Part shown: positions 1-7,483 of the stretch, in pieces
How the letters are laid out: each line of letters begins with the position of its first letter
Numbering within the stretch: the first letter of the stretch is position 1
DNA from: Natronohydrobacter thiooxidans
GTDB taxonomy: Bacteria > Pseudomonadota > Alphaproteobacteria > Rhodobacterales > Rhodobacteraceae
Direction: 5' to 3'
DNA length: 64,000 nt
Assembly (NCBI RefSeq): GCF_001884735.1
Contig: NZ_MJAP01000034.1
Coordinates: forward strand, 62,001-126,000
Translations under genes and position numbers: made by a program
Notes under the pieces: model-generated
Seen by the model: the letters and a program-made list of their open reading frames with translations, nothing else
Told to the model about the DNA's origin: nothing
Databases searched by the model: none

Positions 1-186
1 CTGGGGGCAGGGCGCGGGCGGCGCTCACGAAGTGACCTTACATTGTCGATCTGTGGCGAGCATGGCGGCAACCCGGAATCGATTCGTTTCTGCCGGGCGC
101 TGGGCTTCGATTATGTCTCCTGCTCGCCTTTCCGCGTGCCCGTCGCGCGTCTGGCGGCGGCCCAGCTTGCCATCGAGGATCAGTAA
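1..186 (+). CDS. ppdK: Pyruvate, phosphate dikinase, C-terminal end (partial)
   Basis: The window opens inside this gene. About 61 codons are visible, ending at TAA 184-186. The reading [16 protein letters not shown] followed by [19 protein letters not shown] is the C-terminal signature of PEP-utilising phosphotransferases of the PpdK type; its Cys-Gly-Glu-His and Cys-Ser-Pro residues belong to the PEP-binding active site. The enzyme interconverts pyruvate, ATP and phosphate with PEP, AMP and pyrophosphate in the cytoplasm. The start and most of the protein lie upstream of the window. A cell-wall hydrolase follows in the same direction after about 170 bp. The identification rests on about 60 residues, but the motif is distinctive. 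Confidence 0.85.
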   Translation: MGAGRGRRSRSDLTLSICGEHGGNPESIRFCRALGFDYVSCSPFRVPVARLAAAQLAIEDQ

Positions 187-358
187 CGAACCGTCTGGTT
201 TCACAGTAATTTTACTGCCCAAAAAACCGGCTGTCCTGAGCGGATAAGCGGCATTCCCCGCCGTTTCTGGACCTTTTGGTCATTTTCGGCTATGCGTCTG
301 CCGCTGAAACTGACCGGAACTTTGGGAAATGGTCGCGCATCGCGCCGCCATATAATGC

Positions 359-1432
359 ATGATTGTTCGTATTCAGGAACTGGCCGCAGCGACACCTGCG
401 CGGGTGAAACGCTTCGCGACCCGGCAGACGCGGGCGCTCGGGCGCGTGCGGCCCGGCGCATTGGCGCGGCGCAAAAGCCTGACCTTCTCGACCATCTGCA
501 CCATGGCAGCACTTGTGGCTCTGCCCAGCGTCGGCTCGCGGCTGGAAGATGCCACGCTTCATTCCGAAGCCCGCGCAAGGCTGGTCATGGCCTCGCTGCA
601 GGACACGAACCCGGCCCATCGCAACAGGCTGATGGTTGATCTGCCCGCGACCGAGGACGCGCGCCTTGCAGCACTGACACCAGAATCCCCGGTCCCGACC
701 GCCACAGCATTCGGCGTCATCCTCCAATCCCCTCAGGCGGCGGCCCCGATCGCGCCGCCCGTGCCGCTCACACTGGACAGCACGGCCGAGGCAATGCCAG
801 AGAACCCGCTGCGCTACTCGCTGCACCCGATGGCGCGGCCATCCGAGGCGACGGTTCAGGATGCAGCAGGGACCGAAACGCGCCTCTCCACCCAAGGCGC
901 CCTCGCTGCGCCCGTGGCTCTGACCCCCCCGACCCATGCGCCGCTCGCCTCGCTGCGCCCGGCGGCACGCCCCGCCAGCATGAACCGGCGCACAGTGCAA
1001 TATAGCCGCAACTGGCTGCGCTCCGTGCCGCTCCGCGATCTGACCGAGCAGGAAGCCTGCCTCGCAACCGCCATCTATCACGAGGCGCGCGGCGAGAGCA
1101 TCAGAGGCCAGTTCGCCGTGGCCGAGGTGATCGTCAACCGCGCCGCCTCGCGCAATTTTCCCAATTCGATCTGCGGCGTCGTGTATCAGGGCGCGCGGGG
1201 CCAGCGCGGGGGCTGCCAGTTCAGCTTTGCCTGCGATGGCCGCCCCGAGACCATGCCCAACCGCAATGCCGCCAACAAGGCCCGGCGCATCGCCATGCTG
1301 ATGTCCGAGGGCGCATTCAGCCGCCTGACCGAGGGCGCGCTCTATTTCCACACAACCGCCGTCCGTCCCGGCTGGTCGCAGCGTTTCACGCAAACCTCGC
1401 AGATCGGCGCGCATCTCTTCTATCGCGGCTGA
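359..1432 (+). CDS. Cell wall hydrolase, SleB/Hydrolase_2 family, membrane anchored
   Basis: A 357-residue protein with a basic N-terminus, one likely membrane segment at residues 41-58 (SLTFSTICTMAALVALPS), a long Pro/Ala-rich low-complexity linker, and a C-terminal hydrolase domain from about residue 226. The domain carries AIYHEARGES, NRAAS, GGCQFSF and YFHTTAVRPGW, typical of the SleB/CwlJ-like peptidoglycan hydrolase family in Rhodobacterales. The glutamate in YHEARGE is the likely catalytic acid by family analogy. It probably cleaves peptidoglycan glycan strands from the periplasmic side. ATG 355 is in another frame. No strong Shine-Dalgarno is visible before 359, so the start is uncertain; a start just before the membrane segment is possible. 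Confidence 0.85.
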   Translation: MIVRIQELAAATPARVKRFATRQTRALGRVRPGALARRKSLTFSTICTMAALVALPSVGSRLEDATLHSEARARLVMASLQDTNPAHRNRLMVDLPATEDARLAALTPESPVPTATAFGVILQSPQAAAPIAPPVPLTLDSTAEAMPENPLRYSLHPMARPSEATVQDAAGTETRLSTQGALAAPVALTPPTHAPLASLRPAARPASMNRRTVQYSRNWLRSVPLRDLTEQEACLATAIYHEARGESIRGQFAVAEVIVNRAASRNFPNSICGVVYQGARGQRGGCQFSFACDGRPETMPNRNAANKARRIAMLMSEGAFSRLTEGALYFHTTAVRPGWSQRFTQTSQIGAHLFYRG

Positions 1433-1574
1433 TCGCGTCATCACCCTGTCTTTCCGCCCGGATACTCCCGCGCATGTCGTAACTCGGGGACATGCAGGCG
1501 CAATCGTGACTTGCGACCCCCTTCTGAGGGGGTAAAAGCAATCCCGCAGAGGCAAGGACAGGAAAGGCCCGCGC

Positions 1575-2495
1575 ATGACGTCTGATATCCGCCTGGCTTT
1601 TGCCCATCCCGAAGCCCGCGCCGAGGCTTCGGCCGGTGCAAATCCGCGTGACCGGATCAGCCTGCGCGATCATGTCGTCGAGGTCGAGATCGGCGCCTTT
1701 CAGGCCGAACGCGGCGTGCGCCAGCGCCTGCGCTTCAATGTGGTGGTAGAGGTACGCCCGCATCCCGCGCCGCTGGAAGATGATGTGGACCGTATCCTTT
1801 CCTATGACCGCATCACCGAGGCGATTGCCGCCGAACTCTCCGCCGAACGGCTGAACCTGCTGGAAACACTGGCCGAACGCGTGGCCGAGCGCATCCTGCA
1901 AGAGCCGCAATCCATGCGCGCCTTCGTGCGGATCGAGAAACTGGACCGTGGCCCCGGTGCGCTGGGGGTCGAGATCATGCGCAGCCGCGCCTCCCAGCCG
2001 CTGCGCAAACTGGATGACAGCGGCGAGGAACAGGCGGTGCACCCGCTGGTGATCTATCTCGACAATGCGATGATCGACGCGCCCGATCTGGCCGCGCGTC
2101 TCGATGCGTTCCAGTCCGAAGGGGCGCCAGTGATCCTCTGTGTCGGCATGCCACCGCAGCCCGTGGCCGAGACCGGCCACCGCGCCACCCAGCGCCGGAT
2201 TGATCTTCTGGCCATCGAGCAGAACGCCTGGCGCCTCGCCTCGCTCGATCCGCGCTGCGTGGTGGTGGCCAGCCGGACCGAAATCGACTGGGCGATGAAA
2301 CACGGGCAGATGATCGTCTGGGCGCCTTCAAAGCTGATCCTCGATTCCACCGACAGCCCGGATGCCGCGGCGCGCGATGGTCTGGCGCTGGCGCTGTGGC
2401 TGGCCGAACATGTGGCCGCGCGCGAATTGCGCCTGCCCGAAGGGCTGTCCGTGCCCCCCGGCAGCCATGTGCCGCAAAGCTGGCTCGCACGCTGA
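1575..2495 (+). CDS. folB: Dihydroneopterin aldolase with C-terminal extension
   Basis: A 306-residue protein. Residues about 27-140 form a FolB domain (ISLRDHVVEVEIGAFQAERGVRQRLRFNV, then LSYDRITEAI, LNLLETLAERVAERIL and RIEKLDRGPGALGVEI). The enzyme cleaves 7,8-dihydroneopterin to 6-hydroxymethyl-dihydropterin and glycolaldehyde in folate synthesis. FolB alone is about 120 residues; the remaining ~165 residues (VHPLVIYLDNAMID to the end) are an extra domain I recognise only as occurring in related Rhodobacterales proteins. folP follows 39 bp downstream and glmM overlaps folP, so the three are probably one operon. Start ATG 1575 fits the domain; an AGGAAAGG stretch lies about 8 bases upstream. 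Confidence 0.87.
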   Translation: MTSDIRLAFAHPEARAEASAGANPRDRISLRDHVVEVEIGAFQAERGVRQRLRFNVVVEVRPHPAPLEDDVDRILSYDRITEAIAAELSAERLNLLETLAERVAERILQEPQSMRAFVRIEKLDRGPGALGVEIMRSRASQPLRKLDDSGEEQAVHPLVIYLDNAMIDAPDLAARLDAFQSEGAPVILCVGMPPQPVAETGHRATQRRIDLLAIEQNAWRLASLDPRCVVVASRTEIDWAMKHGQMIVWAPSKLILDSTDSPDAAARDGLALALWLAEHVAARELRLPEGLSVPPGSHVPQSWLAR

Positions 2496-2534
2496 GACTT
2501 GCGCCCCGCGCCCGCTTTCGGCATGGAAGCGGGC

Positions 2535-3554
2535 ATGATTTACCGACTGCCACATCTCACTTCCGCCGCGCTGGCCGCGCCCGAATACCCACCCTTGCGG
2601 GGGCAGCAGGGCCTGCGCATCGCCGCGGTGGAAGAACGCACCCGCGACGGCGCGCGTAGCCTGCGCCCATTCGACCCCGCGCAGGATCAGGGGCTGGTGC
2701 AATTGCCCGCGCCGCTTTGCGGTCTCGACTGGACGCGCCCCCGGATCATGGGCATCCTGAATGTCACGCCTGACAGTTTCTCCGATGGTGGCAGATTCAA
2801 GGGGTTTGACGCCGCGCGCCGCCATGCCGCGCATCTGGTGGGTGAGGGCGCGGATATTCTCGATATCGGCGGCGAGTCCACGCGCCCCGGCGCGATTGAG
2901 GTGCCCATTGACGAGGAAATCGCCCGCACCGCCCCGCTGATTCGCGCCCTGCGCGCCGATGGGCTGCGCGCCGTGATCTCGATCGACACCCGCAAAGCCG
3001 CCGTCGCCGCCGCCGCGATCGAGTCCGGGGCCGATTTCGTGAATGATGTTTCAGCCCTGACATGGGACCGTGACATGGGCCGTGTCGTGGCGGAAGCGGG
3101 CGTGCCGCTCTGCCTGATGCATGCGCAGGGCACGCCGCAGACCATGCAGCTCAATCCGCAATATTCTGATGTGACTCTCGATGTTTACGACTGGCTGGCC
3201 GCGGCAAGACTGCGCGCCCTGCAGGCCGGAATTGCGCCCGAGCGGCTGATCCTCGATCCCGGCATCGGTTTTGGCAAGACGCTTGAGCATAATCTCGCCC
3301 TGATGCAGCGCCTGGGGATGTTGCATGATCTGGGCTGTGTTATCCTTCTGGGCGCATCACGCAAACGCTTCATCGGCACGGTCAGCGGCGTTGAAGTTGC
3401 GGCCGCACGCATGGCCGGATCGCTGGCGGTGGCGCTGCACGGGGCCGCACAGGGCGCGCAGATCCTGCGCGTGCATGATGTCGCCGAAACACGACAGGCG
3501 CTTGCCCTCTGGCAGGCCCTCAATACAAGAACAGATGAGAGGTCGCAGCAATGA
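2535..3554 (+). CDS. folP: Dihydropteroate synthase
   Basis: A 339-residue DHPS that condenses hydroxymethyl-dihydropterin diphosphate with p-aminobenzoate in folate synthesis. Signatures in order are [15 protein letters not shown] (about residue 75), [36 protein letters not shown] and GASRKRFIG (about residue 273). Three in-frame starts exist: TTG 2499, ATG 2523 and ATG 2535. I prefer 2535 because GGAAG at 2525-2529 sits 5 bases upstream as a ribosome binding site. Even so there are about 50 extra N-terminal residues compared with compact DHPS proteins. The stop overlaps the glmM start by 4 bp (ATGA), so the two are translationally coupled. Confidence 0.9.
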   Translation: MIYRLPHLTSAALAAPEYPPLRGQQGLRIAAVEERTRDGARSLRPFDPAQDQGLVQLPAPLCGLDWTRPRIMGILNVTPDSFSDGGRFKGFDAARRHAAHLVGEGADILDIGGESTRPGAIEVPIDEEIARTAPLIRALRADGLRAVISIDTRKAAVAAAAIESGADFVNDVSALTWDRDMGRVVAEAGVPLCLMHAQGTPQTMQLNPQYSDVTLDVYDWLAAARLRALQAGIAPERLILDPGIGFGKTLEHNLALMQRLGMLHDLGCVILLGASRKRFIGTVSGVEVAAARMAGSLAVALHGAAQGAQILRVHDVAETRQALALWQALNTRTDERSQQ

Positions 3555-4894
3555 CACGCAAGCTTTTCGGCACGGACGGGGTGCGCGGAACCGCAAATAC
3601 CCACCCCATGACGGCGGAAATGGCCCTGCGCCTTGGCGCGGCGGCAGGCCGTCACTTCCGCCGCAACGGCTCGAACGAACATCGCGTGGTGATCGGCAAG
3701 GACACGCGGCTCTCGGGCTATATGTTCGAAAACGCCCTGACCGCCGGGCTGACCTCGACCGGCATGAATGTGCTGCTGCTGGGGCCGGTGCCCACGCCTG
3801 CGGTGGGGTTTCTCACCCGCTCGATGCGCGCCGATCTGGGCATCATGATCTCCGCCAGCCATAACGCGCATCAGGATAACGGGATCAAGTTCTTCGGCCC
3901 CGACGGGTTCAAACTGTCCGATGCCGATGAAGCCGCGATTGAAGCGATTGTCGCGGGCGAGATCGTGCCCGCGCAACCTGCCAATATCGGTCGTGCCAAA
4001 CGGATCGAGGCCGCGGGCGGGCGCTATGTGGAATATGCCAAGACGACGCTTGCGCGCGGCACGCAGCTTGGCGGGCTGAAGATCGTGCTCGATTGCGCCA
4101 ATGGCGCGGCGCATCGCGTCGCACCACAGCTTTTGTGGGAGCTTGGCGCGGATGTGGTGGCCATCGGGGTCAGCCCGAACGGCACGAATATCAATCTCGA
4201 TTGCGGCTCGACCCATCCGCGTACCTGCGCGGCCAAGGTACTGGAAACCGGCGCGGATCTGGGGATCACGCTGGATGGCGACGCAGATCGCGTGATCCTG
4301 ATCGACGAACGCGGCCAGATTGCCGATGGCGATCAGCTCATGGCCCTCTTCGCCCGCCGCTTCGCCGAGGCCCAGATGCTGCGCGAGGGCGTGCTGGTGG
4401 CCACGATCATGTCCAATCTGGGGCTGGAGCGCTATCTGGACGAGAACGGCATGCGCATGGAGCGCACAGCCGTCGGCGACCGCTATGTGGTCGAACGCAT
4501 GCGGCAGGGTGGCTGGAATCTGGGCGGCGAGCAATCGGGCCATATCGTGATGACCGATTACGCGACCACGGGCGACGGGCTGATCGCGGCGCTGCAGTTT
4601 CTAGCGGCGATGATCGAGACCGGCAAACCCGCCTCGATGCTGGCGCGGTCGTTTGAGCCTGTGCCGCAGATGCTGAAGAATCTGCGCTACGCGCCGGGGG
4701 TGGATCTGCTGTCGAAAGCCGAAGTGCAGACCGTGATTGAGGATGCGAAAGCCCGGCTTGACGGGCGCGGGCGGCTTCTGATCCGCAAATCCGGCACCGA
4801 ACCCTTGGTGCGGGTCATGGCGGAATGCGAGGATGAGGGGCTTCTGGCCGAGATCGTGAACGGCATCATCGCCGAGATGGAAGCCGTGGCCTGA
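3551..4894 (+). CDS. glmM: Phosphoglucosamine mutase
   Basis: A 447-residue enzyme of the alpha-D-phosphohexomutase family that converts glucosamine-6-phosphate to glucosamine-1-phosphate for UDP-GlcNAc, and so peptidoglycan and LPS, synthesis. It carries FGTDGVRG at the N-terminus, the phosphoserine loop [16 protein letters not shown] (catalytic Ser about 103), the metal loop LDGDADRV, the sugar loop GGEQSGH and the phosphate loop [12 protein letters not shown]. Length is normal for the family. It overlaps folP by 4 bp. The last 89 bp (4806-4894) recur 650 bp downstream at 5456-5544 with five purely synonymous differences, so the 3' end has taken part in a duplication or recombination event. 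Confidence 0.97.
   Translation: MTRKLFGTDGVRGTANTHPMTAEMALRLGAAAGRHFRRNGSNEHRVVIGKDTRLSGYMFENALTAGLTSTGMNVLLLGPVPTPAVGFLTRSMRADLGIMISASHNAHQDNGIKFFGPDGFKLSDADEAAIEAIVAGEIVPAQPANIGRAKRIEAAGGRYVEYAKTTLARGTQLGGLKIVLDCANGAAHRVAPQLLWELGADVVAIGVSPNGTNINLDCGSTHPRTCAAKVLETGADLGITLDGDADRVILIDERGQIADGDQLMALFARRFAEAQMLREGVLVATIMSNLGLERYLDENGMRMERTAVGDRYVVERMRQGGWNLGGEQSGHIVMTDYATTGDGLIAALQFLAAMIETGKPASMLARSFEPVPQMLKNLRYAPGVDLLSKAEVQTVIEDAKARLDGRGRLLIRKSGTEPLVRVMAECEDEGLLAEIVNGIIAEMEAVA
4806..4894 (+). repeat. Direct repeat copy 1: functional glmM 3' end
   Basis: The last 89 bp of glmM, including its stop codon, match 5456-5544 at 84 of 89 positions. This copy is in frame with the full gene. The differences are at 4816, 4864, 4885, 4888 and 4891, each a C/G change in a codon third position. 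Confidence 0.92.
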
Positions 4895-4975
4895 ACCGCG
4901 CAGAACCCGGACAGACCGGATTTTTCGCTCAGCGGGTCGCTGTTGCTGTGATATCCTGTGCAACATCATCTGCAC

Positions 4976-4981
4976 AGGAGG
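4976..4981 (+). promoter_or_regulatory. Ribosome binding site deciding the start at 4988
   Basis: AGGAGG lies 6 bases before ATG 4988. It supports that start over the in-frame ATG at 4958, because translation from 4988 begins directly with a signal peptide. Confidence 0.8.
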
Positions 4982-4987
4982 TTGAAC

Positions 4988-5368
4988 ATGCGTCTTACTC
5001 CCGTTGTTGTTGCCGCAGCCCTCGCGATGTCCTCCGCGGCCAGTGCCGGTCCGACAGTGGGGCTTGGTCTGTCGTTTTCCTTCGGCTCGGGCACGGTTGA
5101 TACAGGTGTCGGGATCCGGGTCTTCTCGAACAACAAGCGCAATCGTGCGGTCGGCTCGGCCGGGCTGGATTACATGTTTGGCAGCCAGAGCATGCGCGGA
5201 ACCATCGGCGCCGGATATCTGACCAGGAACCTCTATGGCGGGTTGGATCTCGGATTTGATTTCGGCACCGGTGATTTCAATTTCGGCCCGAGCCTCGGTG
5301 TGACGCGGAGCACGCGCCGCGCCGCGCCGCCACCGCCTGCCGCAGCGCCGCCCTCGGGTCTAGAGTAA
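4988..5368 (+). CDS. Small secreted glycine-rich protein, unknown function
   Basis: A 126-residue protein that I do not recognise by name. It starts with a clear signal peptide (MRLTPVVVAAALAMSSAASA, cleavage expected near residue 20). The mature part is glycine-, phenylalanine- and serine-rich with alternating hydrophobic residues (GLGLSFSFGSG, GAGYLTRNLYGGLDLGFDFGTG), suggesting short amphipathic beta strands, perhaps a small outer-membrane or surface protein. It ends in a Pro/Ala tail (APPPPAAAPPSG). It lies between the real glmM 3' end and a second glmM 3'-end copy, so it may have arrived with that recombination event. A weak hairpin CCGG-N5-CCGG followed by ATTTTT (around 4908-4926) precedes it and may end glmM transcription. 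Confidence 0.65.
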   Translation: MRLTPVVVAAALAMSSAASAGPTVGLGLSFSFGSGTVDTGVGIRVFSNNKRNRAVGSAGLDYMFGSQSMRGTIGAGYLTRNLYGGLDLGFDFGTGDFNFGPSLGVTRSTRRAAPPPPAAAPPSGLE

Positions 5369-5455
5369 ATCCTGTGCTTCTCGATTGCATGTGAACAGGT
5401 GACTGACCGGCCATGTCGGGCCGCGCCTTTGCACCGCGATTTCCGTGGCGTCCTG

Positions 5456-5544
5456 TGGTGCGGGTGATGGCGGAATGCGAGGATGAGGGGCTTCTGGCCG
5501 AGATCGTGAACGGGATCATCGCCGAGATGGAAGCGGTCGCGTGA
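5456..5544 (+). pseudogene. Detached second copy of the glmM C-terminus
   Basis: In one frame this stretch reads [17 protein letters not shown] followed by [12 protein letters not shown] and stop, identical in protein sequence to the GlmM tail. It has no start codon or upstream domain, so it is a remnant. The five base differences from copy 1 are all synonymous, which means the two tails diverged under protein-level selection before they came together. The simplest reading is that one tail came from a diverged glmM of another strain. Which of the two is native cannot be decided from the window alone. Confidence 0.88.
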
Positions 5545-5552
5545 TCTTGTAG

Positions 5553-5574
5553 GGTGCGTGCTTTCGCACGCACC
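5553..5574. repeat. Short palindromic repeat, copy 1
   Basis: A perfect 9-bp stem GGTGCGTGC / GCACGCACC with loop TTTC, preceded by GTAG. The same core recurs as a longer perfect palindrome at 33165-33194. It lies directly after the detached glmM tail. It looks like a dispersed REP-type intergenic palindrome and might also act as a transcript 3' structure; no T-run follows. Confidence 0.7.
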
Positions 5575-5635
5575 TCAGGCGCGTCAGATGGGGTCTTGCC
5601 ATCGCCCCCCTTTTTCCGCTAGCACAGCATACAGC

Positions 5636-5795
5636 AGGATACGGGAGACACTGACGCGCGCGTCAGGGCCGAAGGAGCAACCGCCCCGGTAAACTCTCAG
5701 GCAAAAGGACCGGTCCTGACGACAGACTCTGGAGAGAGGCGCAAACGCGCCCGCCGAAGGGATAGCGATCTCAGGCGCAAGGGACAGAGGGGGCA
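5636..5795 (+). ncRNA. Tandem glycine riboswitch
   Basis: Two consecutive glycine aptamers precede gcvT. The first contains CGGGAGA, GCCGAAGGAGCAA, GGTAAACTCTCAGGCAAAAGGACCG. The second, starting near 5725, contains CTCTGGAGAGAGGCGCAAA, CGCCGAAGGGATAGCGA and TCTCAGGCGCAAGGGACAGAG. These are the conserved blocks of the gcvT glycine riboswitch, which in this context normally switches on glycine cleavage genes when glycine is abundant. About 75 bases between the second aptamer and ATG 5870 form the expression platform, including complementary-looking GCGGG/CCCGC stretches near 5801-5818. Aptamer edges are approximate. Confidence 0.93.
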
Positions 5796-5869
5796 TGATC
5801 CGCGGGGGCATCTCCCGCATATGACATGAACCCCTTGGGCCAGCGCCCGACCCAGCGAGAGGCTGTCCG

Positions 5870-7003
5870 ATGCCCGATCCCGACCTGAAGCGCACCATCC
5901 TGCATCCGTTGCATGTCGCACTTGGTGCGAAACTCGTGCCCTTCGCGGGCTATGAGATGCCGGTGCAATACCCGATGGGCGTGATGAAGGAACATCTGCA
6001 CACCCGCGCTAGCGCGGGCCTTTTCGATGTCAGCCATATGGGGCAGGTGATCCTGCGCCCGAAGACCGGCATGGCGGCGCTTGAACTGGGGCTGGAAGCG
6101 CTGATGCCGGTCGCCGTGCAGGGCCTGCAAGAGGGGCGGCAGCGCTACGGGCTCTTCACCAATGTCGCGGGCGGCATCCTCGATGATCTGATGTTCGCCA
6201 ATCGCGGCGATCATATCCTGATCGTGGTCAATGCCGCCTGCAAACATGCCGATATCGCCCATATGCGCGCGCATCTGGCGGAGGTGGCCGAGGTCGAGCC
6301 CGTCACCGACCGCGCGCTTCTGGCGCTGCAGGGGCCAGAGGCGGAAGCGGTGCTGGCAGGGCTTGTGCCGCAAGTGCGCGCCATGCGCTTCATGGACGTG
6401 ATCACAGTGGACACGCTCTATGGCGCGCTCTGGATTTCGCGCTCGGGCTATACTGGCGAGGACGGTTTCGAGATTTCCCTGCCCGAAGCGCGCGCCGAGG
6501 ATTTCGCGCGCACGCTTCTCGCGCATGAGGCCGTCGCGCCCATCGGGCTTGGCGCGCGCGACAGTCTGCGGCTGGAAGCGGGGCTGTGCCTCTATGGCCA
6601 TGACATTGACGAAGAGACCACGCCGGTTGCGGCGGGTCTCTCCTGGGCGATCCAGAAGCCGCGCAGGGCAGGGGGCGCACGCGAAGGCGGTTTCCCCGGC
6701 GCCGCGCAGATCCTTGCTGAGCTCGAAACAGGCGCGCAAAAGCAGCGCGTCGGTCTGCGCCCGGAGGGCCGCGCACCGATGCGCGAAGGGGTCATCCTCT
6801 GGGACGCGCCCGAGGGCGGACAGGCCATAGGCCGGATCACCTCGGGCGGCTTCGGCCCTTCGGTCGAAGCCCCGGTCGCCATGGGCTACCTGCCCGCTGC
6901 CATGGCCGCGCCCGGCACCCGCCTCTGGGGAGAGTTGCGCGGCAAGCGCCTGCCCGCTACCGTCTGCACATTGCCGTTTCGTCCATCCACCTACAAACGC
7001 TGA
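5870..7003 (+). CDS. gcvT: Glycine cleavage system T protein (aminomethyltransferase)
   Basis: A 377-residue GCV_T family protein that transfers the methylene carbon from the aminomethyl-lipoyl arm of GcvH to tetrahydrofolate and releases ammonia. Features are LHPLHVALGAKLVPFAGYEMPVQY near the N-terminus, FDVSHMGQ, the folate-binding region ISRSGYTGEDGFEI, GLGARDSLRLEAGLCLYGHDI, and ITSGGFGPSVEAPVAMGYL in the C-terminal barrel. Length matches the family. It is the first gene after the glycine riboswitch, with gcvH 12 bp and gcvP about 480 bp downstream of its stop, so it is part of the glycine-inducible gcvTHP operon. Confidence 0.96.
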   Translation: MPDPDLKRTILHPLHVALGAKLVPFAGYEMPVQYPMGVMKEHLHTRASAGLFDVSHMGQVILRPKTGMAALELGLEALMPVAVQGLQEGRQRYGLFTNVAGGILDDLMFANRGDHILIVVNAACKHADIAHMRAHLAEVAEVEPVTDRALLALQGPEAEAVLAGLVPQVRAMRFMDVITVDTLYGALWISRSGYTGEDGFEISLPEARAEDFARTLLAHEAVAPIGLGARDSLRLEAGLCLYGHDIDEETTPVAAGLSWAIQKPRRAGGAREGGFPGAAQILAELETGAQKQRVGLRPEGRAPMREGVILWDAPEGGQAIGRITSGGFGPSVEAPVAMGYLPAAMAAPGTRLWGELRGKRLPATVCTLPFRPSTYKR

Positions 7004-7015
7004 GGAGCGTTGAGC

Positions 7016-7375
7016 ATGAGATACACCGAAGAACATGAATGGCTGCGCGTCGAGGGCGATGTCGTGGTCGTGGGCATCACCGAACATGCCGCCGAGCAGC
7101 TGGGCGATGTGGTCTTTGTCGAACTGCCCGAGATCGAGGCCATGGTCGCGAAGGGCGATGAGGTCTGCGTGATCGAATCGGTCAAGGCGGCCTCGGATAT
7201 TCTCGCGCCCGTGGATGGCGAGATTGTCGCGGTGAATGAGGCGCTGAGTGACACGCCGGGGCTGGTCAATGAAGACCCGCAGGGCGATGCGTGGTTCTTC
7301 AAGATGAAGCTCGATGATCTCTCGGTGCTCGACGAATTCATGACCGAGGATGAATACAAGGACTTTCTGGGCTGA
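7016..7375 (+). CDS. gcvH: Glycine cleavage system H protein
   Basis: A 119-residue lipoyl carrier that shuttles the aminomethyl group between GcvP, GcvT and the lipoamide dehydrogenase. The lipoylation site is Lys57 in CVIESVKAASDI. It has the canonical start RYTEEHEWL and LGDVVFVELPE. A TTG two codons upstream (7010) is in frame, but GAGGAG at 7002-7007, 8 bases before ATG 7016, supports the chosen start. It follows gcvT by 12 bp, so it is co-transcribed. A long-looped perfect hairpin lies between it and gcvP. Confidence 0.96.
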   Translation: MRYTEEHEWLRVEGDVVVVGITEHAAEQLGDVVFVELPEIEAMVAKGDEVCVIESVKAASDILAPVDGEIVAVNEALSDTPGLVNEDPQGDAWFFKMKLDDLSVLDEFMTEDEYKDFLG

Positions 7376-7386
7376 CCGGTCCCAAA

Positions 7387-7441
7387 GGGGGCCGCAGAAC
7401 TGCCGCCCCACCCACCCACCCGCGTCAGTGCTGCGGCCCCC
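7387..7441 (+). promoter_or_regulatory. Long-range hairpin between gcvH and gcvP
   Basis: GGGGGCCGCAG (7387-7397) is perfectly complementary to CTGCGGCCCCC (7431-7441), with a 33-base C-rich loop. No T-run follows, so it is not a classical terminator. It could protect the gcvTH transcript end or reduce read-through into gcvP, setting different enzyme ratios. This role is inferred from structure and position only. Confidence 0.6.
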
Positions 7442-7483
7442 GCGCGCGCTGATGGTCGCCTGTTTTCAATGAGGTTGCGCCAG

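Noticed and set aside
4895..5455. A transposon or IS between the two glmM tails
   Set aside because: There is no transposase, terminal inverted repeat or target-site duplication; the flanking repeat is coding sequence with synonymous changes. Recombination fits better.
5771..7411. A 546-codon minus-strand open frame opposite gcvT and gcvH
   Set aside because: It is antisense to the gcv genes and the riboswitch, with no recognisable domain and a composition typical of GC-rich reverse frames.
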